Of a DNA stretch of 64,000 bases, positions 1 through 27,729 are shown piece after piece. Made by a program: the position numbers and the translations under genes. This DNA comes from Cheilinus undulatus. Lineage: Eukaryota; Chordata; Actinopteri; Labriformes; Labridae. The DNA is taken from the NCBI RefSeq assembly GCF_018320785.1, contig NC_054885.1, positions 5,778,921-5,842,920 of the forward strand, written 5' to 3'. Within the stretch, counting starts at the first letter, position 1, and each line of letters begins with the position of its first letter. The notes beneath the pieces were generated by a model, which was not told the DNA's origin, made no database searches, and saw nothing but the letters and a program-made list of their open reading frames with translations.

Positions 1-3000
1 GAATGTTGCAAGAGTCAGGCCTGATGCTGTTGACTTTTAAAGCACTGATAAGATGTTATAAAGGGGTTGTTTACTGATTCGGAATATTTAAACTACTGCA
101 AAGTTCAGCTTGAATGCTTTATTATTCTTGCCTGATGCTGGGCCTCAGCTCCTAAATAGATCGGGCCTGCCTTTGTCTTATTTTCAATTCATAATGCTGC
201 AAAATGTTCTGTGATTGATTAGTCAGGGCTGCAGGAAGGCCAGTTCTACCACCATGCAGAATGGGTGCTGGCATTGTCTCGTCTGTGTTTTGCAATGTCC
301 CTGAAAATGGAGCTGTCTAGTCCAGTAAATGTTGATCCTAAATCTGTATAGAAAGTCTGCAGGCTACCCATGACGCCATGTGCACTAATGCACACATGCA
401 GGATTTTGAATTGAGTGATGACAACAAGCCGGCTGACCCCACTCCTCTTTAGTTTCCAGGATTTATTTATGTATTTATTTTATAGAACAACAATTTTCCA
501 AAGCACTGCACCACTGGTTTTTGGTTAAAACTAATTTTCATTGCATGACCCTGAAAGGGCTCAACAATGAAATGACTGTGGTCTTGGAGGAGGCATACAC
601 ATGTTTGGGTCATTACATGCTAGATTTTTTTTTTTTTTGGATGCAGTGATGAACTGTGTTCACAGATTGTGGCTTCTGGAAATGTTCCTGAGCGCGACTT
701 CTGCAGAATCATGTCTGTTAATAACGCAGGGCCTAGTTTTCTGCTTTACCCTCTGCATACACTGATTTTTTTTTTTTTTTTTTTTGGGGGGTCCCATTAT
801 GAACCCAGTAATTAACCCCATTTTTAAGGCCCATATCCCAGGCTTGTGGTGATTTTGGAAGGCAGACAAACGTGCAGCTTCTGCTATGCTAAGCATTTAT
901 GCTTGTCAACTTTGAGTGAAAGCCTAGCACCCTGAACTCTTTAAATTCCACATACTCCGTCTGTGTGGCAATCCACATGAGAAAGGCACTGCGGAGCTAT
1001 TTGCACCCTTTCTAATCAATCTGTGCAGTTCCATTGCACACGCTCTGGTCCGTCACCCAGAAGCATCACTCTGCTGCACTCTGTGCGCGGGGTCTATTTT
1101 CAGTGCAGCCAAAACACATCAATCCACATAGAGCCGGTCAAACCAAACAGAAGGGAGAGAACATTTCTAAATACGACACAATGCATGGACTCCCTACTGT
1201 GAATCTCTTCATGATATCAACATTATGTCTCATCCTGTGGCATGATCTGATTGAGGTGTATACATGCAAGAGTAAATCGGTCTCAAACCACATTATTGGG
1301 GGGGGGGGGGGGCTGAAAGGTTCATAGGCTGACCATGATGCATTAGTTGGATTTGACCAAATGTTCACTCTTCGACATAGTCTCCCCTCTAGTCAACCAC
1401 TGGACATTGCAGTGTTGGATTCCTGTGGTATAGAGGCTCTCCTCCTGATGCTCAAAAAATCCCCAACATCAGACACGACCTCATCATCGGCCCAGTAGTG
1501 CTTCCCAGTGAAGTGTTTTTTTCATGTTGGGGAACAGAAAACAGTCCAATGTGCCAAATCAGGAGAATACGAACAGCAGACATTGCAATGGCAGACTTGT
1601 CCTGGTTAAAGAAGGCCCCCTCTGCCAGTTTTCCAGGCTGTTTTGATCCAATTCCCTTCACAGCTGCCTCAGCACATTAGTATAATATTCTTCATTGTTA
1701 GTTTGGTCTTTCTGAAGGTAGTCAATGAACACCAAGCCCTTTAAAGATGGAGACCATCACCTTCTGTACGGATGACACCACCTTGGCCTTCTTTGGAGGG
1801 GGAGAAGACGGGTATTTCCACTGTGTGAACTGCCGTTTGGTCTCTGGCTTGTATAGGTAGACCTAACACTCATCTTGGGGGAGGAAATGTTCCAGAAACC
1901 ATCGGGATCTGCTTCAAAAAGGTGCCTGAGACATGATTGTGGCTCTATGGCCCAGCACTGTCATCCCGACCTACAGTTGGCCTGAATACTCCAGCTTAGA
2001 TATCTAATGACTGAGGTGACCCGTTGTAGATTTGGTGTTCTCTGTTTGTTCACATGAGTCTTTGACAGTGATCACTGTTTTGCCAAAATAAGTTTGTTTT
2101 GCTACTTTAACAAAATCGCTAAATGTTCTGTTAGGTTTTGAGCACCACACCCACATGTCCCCATATAAAGCCTCTCTCTGTCTGAGTATACTTCTTTGAC
2201 GCTGTTATTGCCCTGTCTGTTGGGATCTTGGAGCAAAGCCACTGATTCGCCTCGTGGCTAGTGGAAATCAAAGGTGCATTTTGCACTCAGCTACCAAACT
2301 TTGTGAGCACATTACCAGAGGAATCATGCAAACAAAAAATAGCTCATCTAAAAACAGAGAGGCAGGAACAGTTAGCTGGAGTTAGATATCTGCCCTGGCT
2401 TCTGCAGACTTGTGAACTCGTTGTGGTTTATTTCTTTTGGCTTTGCAAAGGCCGTCTTTACTTCAGCATGGTTGCAAAGTGAATTAGGAGTAGTAGTAGC
2501 AAGCAAATAAGCCTGCCATGAAAGCCGCCTGTAGACTGAAAGAAGAATGTAGAGAAGAGAAAAATGCATGCGTTACACAGGGGAAGTCCCAGATTGATGA
2601 CTCAGCACAACATTTTAGGATTTTTTTCAAAAATCTGTAAATATTTCTGACTTTTTGATGGCACCAGTTTCAACCCAGTTAATCCAAGAAGTCTTCTGAG
2701 AAGTTTTAAGGACAATTGGAGCAACGGTGTGGCGTGCAAATCAACACAGACACACAGAAAAGCTGGCAATTACAATAGTAAGATTCTTCTGTGGGTACAG
2801 AGCTGAAAACAGAGCTGATTTGGCGTGCTAATTCTGCACAAATCACGGTGCTATTAGTGGGCACAGTCTATTCTTTGTGGATGTGGCCATCTATATGTTT
2901 CAGGACCTTTGAGAGGAAGCAAAGTGCAAACTAAATTCCTCCATAATGTTGCTTTAAATCCCATAAAGTGCCAATGAAAGTTGTTTACATGCAGATCTGG

Positions 3001-3370
3001 ACAAATTTAGTAAGGAGTGATTTTTTTCAGCCATTCATTTAAAAATAGTCATGCAGAAGCTGAAAGGAAAGACTCCAGTCTAGTGCCTGGTTTTTGTACT
3101 TGACTCTCTTTCCTCTGAGCAATAAAAAGGACTAATCGCCGTCTTTAACACCGCCCACTACAAGTCATAATGTCTGACTATGTCTGTCTCTGCTCTGTTG
3201 GAAACTTTAGTGACTCCGCCTGTTTGATAAGAGCCAAATGTTCTGGAATGTCGGAGCCACACAGGGACCACATTCCTGTCTGCAGCAGGGAGGGGACAGA
3301 GTGTGTGTGTGGGGGGGCTCTTCCTCCCCCCTTTATGTGAGTCCCCTGGGTCGTGATGAGGGTGTGTCGG
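1..3370. other. upstream non-coding DNA
   Basis: No exon recognised. Contents are a fragment of the 27730-type repeat (about 640-870), homopolymer tracts and the mariner-like remnant (1340-2060). The stretch 2100-3370 shows no repeat or gene that I recognise. Short open frames here have no coding signature; one is only a translated poly-T. Confidence 0.5.
1340..2060 (-). mobile_element. mariner-like transposase remnant
   Basis: On the minus strand, frame-shifting pieces read VMVSIFKGLVFIDYLQK, NNEEYYTNVLRQL, FFNQDKSAIAMSAV and, near the end, EHQEESLYTTGIQHCNVQWL. They line up with the catalytic half and C-terminus of mariner transposases (DYLQKGKTI, HQDNAPAHKS, EGIQALEHRW-type positions). 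Several stops and frameshifts; the catalytic Asp context is decayed to NQDKS. Confidence 0.6.
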
Positions 3371-3378
3371 TATAAATA
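3371..3378 (+). promoter_or_regulatory. TATA-box candidate upstream of evpl
   Basis: TATAAATA preceded by GC-rich sequence and followed about 22 bp later by TCACAGC, a plausible initiator. It sits 1.55 kb upstream of the first readable evpl exon in the same orientation. I could not connect it to that exon. ATGs at 3408 and 3460 open short frames, and no downstream donor in the required phase (phase 2) was found. It may drive a non-coding first exon or be unrelated. Confidence 0.35.
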
Positions 3379-4039
3379 GTTGGCTCTGGCATCACAGCGG
3401 AGGAGGAATGGCAGAACAAACAGTCAGAGAGCTCAAACAGGTCTGCAGAGAGAGATTATGAGTGACAGCTCAATGAGGAAGAAGCTCAGTGTCACACATT
3501 CACTTCCTTTTCTTTCCTTTATCTTCACTCATTTATGAGTACTTATTTCAAACCAAGACAGTTAATTAAACCAAGTACATTTACTTTATTCATTTCAATT
3601 TATGCTACTCAAACTGCGCTACTGAAAAGCTTCTGCTCTTGTGCTTTTGGAGGTAAATTTTGTTCCTGAAGGGTTCAAAGCCTCATAAGACATGAAGTGT
3701 AAAGAGTTCAGGTTCAATAAAAGGTTAGTCAGAGGTAATCTACAGGAGTTGAGACCATGCAAAGGCAAATAAAGGGTGATTACAACATTTTGCATGACAC
3801 AAAGCAGCCTTAGAAGAAGGCACAAGCCTCAGCAGAAGTGGGGATTGCATTCAACAATTAAGAGGTGGTAAATTAATTGAGTTTGTATTTTAATGTCTGA
3901 TGTTCTGTCTTATCTCGATCAAGAACTTTGGCTTTCTTAACAAGCAAATAACACTTTATGAATAAACGGACTTTTCCAAATGTCTGACACAAAAAACTAC
4001 AGAAACATTCGAAGGGAGCTAGGAGGAGAGCCGCTGCTC

Positions 4040-4300
4040 CTTTGAATCAAAAGGAGCCAGTTGAGGTGGTTCGGGCATCTGATCAGGATGCCTCCTAGCC
4101 GCCTCCCCATTGAGGTGTTCCGGGCATGTACGGCTTGGAGACCTCATGGAAGACCCAGAACTCACTGGAGGGATTACTGTCTGGGAATGCCTCAGGATCC
4201 CCCAGCAGGAGTTGGAAGAAAAGGGACATCTGGGTGGGCTTACTTAACCTGTTACCCCCGGGACCCGGCTCCGGATAAGCGGATGAAGATGGAAAGAGTC
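4040..4300 (+). mobile_element. LINE 3'-end fragment
   Basis: Encodes LRWFGHLIRMPPSRLPIEVF and RACTAWRPHGRPRTHWRDY, then with a shift PQQELEEKGHLGGLT; the DNA continues CCGGATAAGCGGATGAAGAT. This is the C-terminal end of a reverse transcriptase ORF that is very common in fish non-LTR retrotransposons. The exact clade is not assigned. Confidence 0.6.
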
Positions 4301-4389
4301 TGTGGCTCCTTTTGTGCATGCCAGTGTCCACTCTCTTTCCCCAACTGTCGTATCCTAGCAGAATAAAGGCATACTGTATGTCCCAGTCC

Positions 4390-4765
4390 CTGCTGCTAAA
4401 AAACACCCCCACAGCATGATGCTGCCCCCACCATGCTCAACTGCTAGGATGGTATTGGCCTCCAGATATAATGTTTAGAATTGAGGCCAAACAGCTCAAT
4501 CTTGGCTTCATCAGACTAAAGAATCTTGCTTTGCACAGTTTTAGAGTCTTTCAGGTGCTTTTCTTGCAAACTCCAAGTGGGCTTTTGTATGTTTTGCATT
4601 GAGGAGAAGATCTGCCTAGCCACTCCTCCACAAAAGCCCAGGTTGGTGGAGGGCTGCAGTGATGGTTGTCCTTCTGGAACTTTAGCTGTTTATTACTGAT
4701 TTCCCAGTTTTGCCAGCTCTGTGAAGAGTCCTGGTTGTGCCAAACTTATTCAGTTTAGCAGAAAT
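4390..4765 (-). mobile_element. Tc1-like transposase remnant
   Basis: The minus-strand translation contains [19 protein letters not shown], matching the Tc1 catalytic segment (SDETKIELFG). Next to the [12 protein letters not shown] region the DNA reads CCCACAGCATGATGCTGCC, the typical IMLWGCF stretch. Frameshifted and truncated. Confidence 0.65.
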
Positions 4766-4931
4766 GTGTTAAAGCTAAAGCTAATCTCTTTACCCACTAC
4801 CATTGCTTACAGGTGTGCAGTACAACTAAACCGCGCCTTCCTCCCCTCAAATGAGGCTGATTGGCTTAATCATCCTCCACACTCCTCTGATTTGTAGGAC
4901 TCTGACCCTCTTTTGTCCGTCTGTGTTTCAG

Positions 4932-21752
<16,821 letters not shown>

Positions 21753-22002
21753 ATCAGATCTTTGGATGTATAATGGCTTGTTTGGTGCAGCCACTCTTTA
21801 CAAGGATTTATAGTAATGCTAACTGAAGCACATGGAGATAAAGAGTCAGAATTGTTATGTCGACATTGCAAAAGCACATTTTTTTTGGTGAAAATGTACA
21901 TGTGAATCTTTTTATTTTTGGGTGTTCTGTAAAATAATGAGGGTTAAGTGTGTTTTTTATGGATTACTTTTGTGCCAGCTCTTTTATGGGTCACACGTGC
22001 TT

Positions 22003-22008
22003 ATTAAA
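22003..22008 (+). terminator. evpl: evpl polyadenylation signal
   Basis: ATTAAA about 250 bp after the evpl stop codon, followed by a T/GT-rich stretch (GTCCTTTTTTC near 22036). It is the first recognisable signal downstream of the stop, giving a short 3' UTR. Confidence 0.55.
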
Positions 22009-22173
22009 CTCTACAATCTTGGTATAAACTCTTCTGTCCTTTTTTCAAATGTGAGGTAAATACTGGATGTAGAGTAAATTAGAAGCAATTTAAGGTTTGA
22101 GTACAAGAAAAGCCCAACTCAGCTGCTCACTTTCTGTTTTGAACTGAGGACTCTGTGCAACAACAACTGCTCT

Positions 22174-22394
22174 CCGTAAAGTATATTTATTAAAAAGCTA
22201 ACCAGCGTTTTGGTTTCATGGATGAACTTTGCATAACAAGGGAGAAAAGCTGTTTAAAGTGTCTTTTCTTGTCAGCATTCTGGAATCTTTTACAATGCAA
22301 GGAAGGTCACTTTTAGCAGCTTTTCCCCCTTATTATGTGAAAATAACCCATGAAATTGAAACATCACTTGACTATTTAGTAAATACACCTTATG
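22174..22394. mobile_element. palindromic MITE, copy 1
   Basis: The two halves are inverted copies: GTTTTGGTTTCATGGATGAA and GGGAGAAAAGCTGTT on the left answer GCAGCTTTTCCCCCTTATTA and TTTAGTAAATACACCTTATG on the right. It is the more degenerate of two copies; the other is at 30913-31157. Confidence 0.65.
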
Positions 22395-22549
22395 TAGTGC
22401 AGATTTTCATGAACAGTCCTCAATTGAGGACAAGAAGAGAGCCGTGGAGGTGGGGATGCTAAGGTGTCATCTAGATCTGGAAATGCCAAGTTGGGTCTGA
22501 ATGTTACAGGGCATGGAGGGAATGAAAGTCCGGGGGTGTGCTTGGACAA

Positions 22550-23074
22550 TTAAAGGGGACATATTATGCAAAATATTACTTTTTCAGGCTTTTCTAACAA
22601 AAATATGTGCCCCTGGCCAGTCCACAATCCGTTCAAGTACCGGAACAATCCATTCCCCTCCCCGTCTTTCTCCACCTTTCAGAAAATGTGTGCTGAAACA
22701 AGCCGTTCTCAGATTTTCCTCAGATTTGATGTCATGTTAGGAGTTAGCACCGCCCCCAGATTCAGTTGGCCCTCCCCGCTTAGAAAAAAGTTCCACCCTC
22801 CTCTCCTGATCTTCCTCCCAGCTGCCAGCTTAGAGGATGATCAGGAGAGCCACATCCATTTCCTGAGAGGGGCGGAGTCAGACAGCTCAGGAACATTTAA
22901 AGCTACAGACACAGAAACAGCTCGTTCTGAGCAGGGCTGAAACAGAGGGGTTTTTAGACATGCAAAAATCAAATACTGGAGTGTTTTTTCAGCAGCAAAC
23001 TTTACAGGCATGTTTTTGGGATCTCTGAGACCAAAATAAATTTGCCTTAAAAGGGCAGAATATGTGACCTTTAA
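22550..23074. mobile_element. 525-bp TTAA-flanked MITE
   Basis: The left end reads TTAAAGGGGACATATTATGC, and the reverse complement of the right end reads TTAAAGGTCACATATTCTGC; 15 of 18 bases after TTAA-A agree. TTAA at both borders (22550-22553, 23071-23074) points to a piggyBac/Kolobok-type target duplication. Short frames inside show no transposase motif. Confidence 0.75.
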
Positions 23075-23089
23075 GGAGAAGGTGCAGGT

Positions 23090-24760
23090 TTAGTTGTGCT
23101 GCTGTATACAATGGCTACTGCCAGTGTAGCATTAAACTCAGATGTAGCTATAGCATAGCACCAGTTTTATCAGAACTGGCTGGACCACATTTCTTTTTTA
23201 AATCTAGAGCACAAAGCCCCACCAGCAGCTTCTTTTTGCAGGGACGATGCTTTTGCACTTTTTTTGGCTGGCCTCGGCATGAGTTTTATCCACCAACAAA
23301 CTTAGGCTGCAATACAAGCTGGGGCTTTCTACTACCTCATTTTTTCTTGTCTCTCTGATTGCCTGAATGCCTTGAGACAAAATGTTCATCCAGTCAACTT
23401 CAGAAGATTTTTTAGGGAAGTTCTGCCCTTCCAAAAAAATTTATATGACAATGTTTCCCAGGTGAATGTTGTTGAAACAGGTTGAAACAGTATAGCCATT
23501 TTTAAAAATTGATCTAGATATTGCACTGGAAAAATTCCACATATTGCAGCTTTAAACAAGAATGGATGAGTGTGCATTTTGTGCCCATAAAGACATGATC
23601 TATTCAGGTCTAAAAAGGTTGTGGAATCAGGCTGTAAACATATTTATTTCTACTGTAAAGATGAGCATTTTAATATGGAGTGTGTCTGTGACTGGCACTT
23701 CCACAGCCAGCCCCTAGTGGACACTTGAGGAACAGCAGATTTTTTACTCATCTAATCACGACATAAGCATTTATATAATACTGAGTCTGTTGTGTCTAAG
23801 CATGATGAAGTTTCATCAACAGGTGAGCATGCAGCTCAAAGGGAGTTATGTTTAAATAAAGCCTTATGGAGCTGCTAGCATGGTTGTACAGTCATGGTAT
23901 TAATACAAAGAAGGATTACATCTCCACAACACGATGAATCATTCACTGTATCTTATACTTTAACTCAGCTAAACTTAGCATGCGATCTCGTAAACCATGA
24001 TGAGTCATTTGCTTGGAAACGATGGATTAAGGATGCAGATTAAATATGGCTCACAGCAGGGAAGAGAAGTGGTTAGCAAGGTCAAACTGAAGGGTCAACT
24101 CCGCAGAGCCACGTGCCTGAAGATAAATAAGACCTGAGTGAGTAAACAGACTTTAAGAACAACTTCAGCTGCCTGGAGTCTTTGTGCTGAGCTCAGGTGA
24201 AAGTTGTAGAAACTCAAAAGCATCAACAAAGCCTCTAATCCTGGTTCCTAGAGTCCTAGAGTTGACATGGGTGTTGTAATGTCTAAGATGTGACCCGTAG
24301 AGGAGGTTACAGTGAGAGGTGCTAATGCGGGAGTATGAGGCCTCTCTGCTGGGATGTCTGTCTGCCAGATTACCCGCTGACTGGAAGGACTTTGTGGGAT
24401 TACTGACCATGAGCCTGTCTGGAGGCTGAAGTGACCTCGGTCCAGAGGGGGCGAACAGTTGCTCAGTAGGTAGAGCCGGTCGTCTCTCCACAGGTAGAAA
24501 TGGGGGAGCAATTTCTTGATTTGTGGCGAGTGTTTAAAACGTGCGCTGTTAGAGATACTGAGGATGAACTGAGAGAGGAGGGAACTGGACATGAAAACTG
24601 CAATGGACTTAGCATGAAGCTAACAGCTAACCAGTGTAGCTTCTTCACTCTAAAGTCATGTTTGACCACATGAGATTTGGCATTTTTCTAAACCAAAAAC
24701 TGTAAGAACAAAACAGTGAAATCAGTTTCTATTTGTCGTCATGTGCCAGGTCTCTTCCAT
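23090..24760. other. intergenic DNA between evpl and aanat
   Basis: 23090-23460 resembles the 45554-type element (CCAGTTTTATCAGAACTGGC, TTCATCCAGTCAACTTCAGA). The remainder has no recognised gene. Around 24439-24490 a stretch GTTGCTCAGTAGGTAGAGCC resembles a tRNA-like box of a dispersed repeat, and overlapping antisense frames at 24165-24592 give no known protein. Confidence 0.4.
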
Positions 24761-24769
24761 TGAAAAAAT

Positions 24770-25100
24770 CAGTTAAGATTCTGAAAATCTTTATGTGTTT
24801 TGCAGGCATAAGCTGCCCATGCCAAAGGCATAAATGCAACCCCTTACCATCAGAGATGCAGGCTTTAGACCTGAGCCTGAGCTGGAGGGTCCCTCTCCTC
24901 TTTAGTCTGCAGGACATGGCGTCTATGTTTCCAATACAATTTTAAAATTTTGATTAATCTGACCACAGAACAGTTTTCATTTTGCCTCTGCCTCTCTAAA
25001 ATGCTCCTTTTATGCCCAGTCTTGTTACTGACCTGTTTCCGATTTACCTAATTAGTTGAAAAATGCTCTTTTTCAGTAATCCCTACTTTTTTGATTAGGG
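24770..25100. repeat. fragment of the 27730-type repeat
   Basis: Shares CATCAGAGATGCAGGCTTTA, GACCTGAGCC and GACCACAGAACAGTTTTCAT with the copy at 28080-28280. It continues with GTTACTGACCTGTTTCCGAT, another known part of the same fish repeat. Confidence 0.5.
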
Positions 25101-25689
25101 CCCCAATGCAAGAAGGGGCCCCTGGATAAGCATATCATTGGTTCAGATTTGTTGCTTTTTAAAGCCTGATTTATGCATTTGCACTGAATCTACACCGTAG
25201 CCTATGCGATTCACCTGCATGGGCATGCAGAGATGTGTGCAAAAAACCAACGTGCACCTCCTTAAAAATGCTAAAATCTTCAGGTCCCAGACATTTTTAC
25301 TGCTAGTGACTTTATGAAGGCTTGTTCTGAATCAAAACCAGTGGTGTGCACACCGACCAAAAGGACCATAATATATTGAAACAGCGTTAAATTAGGATAT
25401 TACCTTGTTGTAATAAATTTCAAATCTTATTTAGGAAATAAATGACTGACAATTGTACACTTCTTGTGTAACAGTTTTGCTGGGAGATTTCCAGTAACAC
25501 CAAGTACCCCTAACACGCCCTCCTATATCTAACCTTGCAAAGCAGATGGATTTGCCTGTTTCCATGTTTCTCACTGGGGAATCCATCTTAAAAAAGCTCC
25601 TGTCTGAACCCTTTGGGCTTGTTAGAAAGTAACAGGACCAATCAGGAGTAAGGGGCAGTACTTTCCCAAACCCAAATTTTGCCACTAAA

Positions 25690-26318
25690 ACCCATTTTGT
25701 CCATTTTGAACCCTTTCCAGCACTTTTTCCAGCCTGTTTTTTCCTCTGTTGACCCATTATTGGGTCACCACTTGTTAACCACATTTCACTATTTATCATG
25801 CCCTTTTTAAAATCAGTTTACACCACTTTATCATCACATTTCACCAAATTTTCCACCAATTTAACCCCATTTTGGATACTTGTTACCCCGTTTTAATCAC
25901 TTTAACCAATTTTTTGCTCATTTTTTGCCACTTGTACCGACATTTTCCCGCTTGTAGTATCTCTACTATTTTTAAAATCCTTTTTCACCACTTTTTCCTC
26001 AGATTTTACCCATTTTAAACCCATTTAATTCTGCTTTAAAGAAAAGAGATTTTGATTTTTAAGAAGATATTAAGCTGGGTTTTTATTCAGGTTAAATATA
26101 AGATATGTTTATCACAAGTGGTCTATGATTTTCCTGACCTCCATGGGCCTCCAGTCTGGCTGGGCCCCAGAATCCTCCCCCCTCTACCCCCCTTATGGAC
26201 GGCCTTGTCTGCACGACTATTCTTGAATGATCATGGCTGTATTCAGGTACAGTGGGGGTCCCCGGTCTCTGGCACCTTTATTTTGAAGATCGAGGGCTGA
26301 AAAGTTTGGGAACCACTG
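25690..26318 (-). mobile_element. minisatellite-bearing hAT-like repeat, reverse orientation
   Basis: Reverse copy of the family. The minisatellite (25690-26030) is followed by the unique segment with GGTCCCCGGTCTCTGGCACC, ending AAGTTTGGGAACCACTG at 26318. It matches the left 300 bp of the copy at 33758 base for base over long stretches. The other terminus is lost: the array abuts a fragment of a different element (25530-25690). Confidence 0.7.
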
Positions 26319-27729
26319 ACATAGAGAGATAAGCAGAGGTATAAATAAGTGAGAGAAAATCCTAAGAGGATCAGAAGGATCTGATTTAATAAATTATCTT
26401 AGGCTGATAGAAGCATGACTGCACAACTTTTCTTACCTTGTCATCAGAGCGAAAACAAACAGAACAAAAACTCTGTAGACACCTGCAGAAGGGTGACCTT
26501 AGCTTCAACAATCTGATAAAAAAAAAAAATGCGTAGATTGTTTCTGTAAAAGCAGCTATGACAAAAAAATCCTCCTGTGGCCTCATATTTATGCCTTTTT
26601 ATTCTGTGTATTGTTTTTCTTTTACCATGTGATTTTTTTCCATAAATATTAGAGCGACCTCAGCACACATGATTTTTAAATGTCCAGTTAACACTGTTGC
26701 ATACATCACCTACAGTGAACAGAATCATAAATGGCTCTTTTCCTTAGATTGTGTCCTCGATAATTGGTGGCTTTGACTGAATGATCATTGTTGTTTTAAT
26801 TCTAGACCTCAGGGCTGATGGTTTATGCCTTTACAAACAGCATTTACATATTTATTAGTCTCTGACTAATGCTTTCTATAAACTGTGATAAAAATACCCT
26901 CCTGCTGGTCTGCCCTGCAATCATCCACCGACCACCAGAGCTGGAATTTAAAGCCCTTTATCAGACCAAAACTGGGCCGGTTTTCTCCTCTCTGCACGAA
27001 AATATCAGGATCATTTAAAACATTTAGAGATAAAACCCAGACATCATCTGGATTGTTGGAAATCAACAATATGGGAACATCTAATAAGTGCTGGGAGAGT
27101 GCCACCTTCCTGTTTTAGATCTTGCTGCTCTATAAAGAGTCACCGAATAGGCCTGTTTTTCATCTCAGTATCAGGATTTTTTTTCTGTCTTTCTGCTCTA
27201 AAGGCGTTTAATTTGCTGCTTCCTGTATTTGGAATGCATCATAAAAAGACGCCTTTAAGAGGAAGTTAAACCACCTGGAGTCAGACTCAGTCGGCTGCAG
27301 CTGTGTTTCCTGATTCATTTACAGTGAAGGGCAGTTTTGACAATATTAATCTAAATATATTAACATTTTATGCTGATGGTAGTCAGTTCCAGGGGCAGGG
27401 GGAGTGTTCGGTTTGTCCTTCATAGGAGGAGCTGCTCATCCTGGCCCGTCCATGGATTAGACGTGTCGGTGACATGAGTCACTGTGTCGAGGATTAAAGC
27501 TTCATTTAAGAGAAGAACACTTCCTACAGGCCGATGTGAGCCTCCACACGTTCAGCTCAGAGATGACGTAGAGAGAGAGCATCGTACGATGTTTCAGGAA
27601 ACCCCTATGAAAGACTGCACTGTGCATTCTTCTTCATTTGTGGGTAAAAGACTCTGATCTCTGAGGAAACTTCCATGAAAGTCACAATATAATTTAGCCT
27701 TCAATGAAATGAATGTTTTTCTGTCAAAT

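Noticed and set aside
660..896. 78-codon antisense frame with a Lys-rich run
   Set aside because: The Lys run is a translated poly-T tract inside a dispersed repeat; no homology or splice context.
24430..24500. tRNA-like sequence (GCTCAGTAGGTAGAGC)
   Set aside because: A box-A-like stretch is present but no cloverleaf, anticodon arm or terminator can be drawn; more likely part of a dispersed repeat.
24165..24592. Two overlapping minus-strand frames of 108 and 114 codons
   Set aside because: No recognised protein motif, no splice partners, and a tRNA-like repeat box lies within the same stretch.
26866..27118. Overlapping sense and antisense frames with a faint LINE-like look
   Set aside because: Too short and without catalytic motifs; I could not support an assignment.
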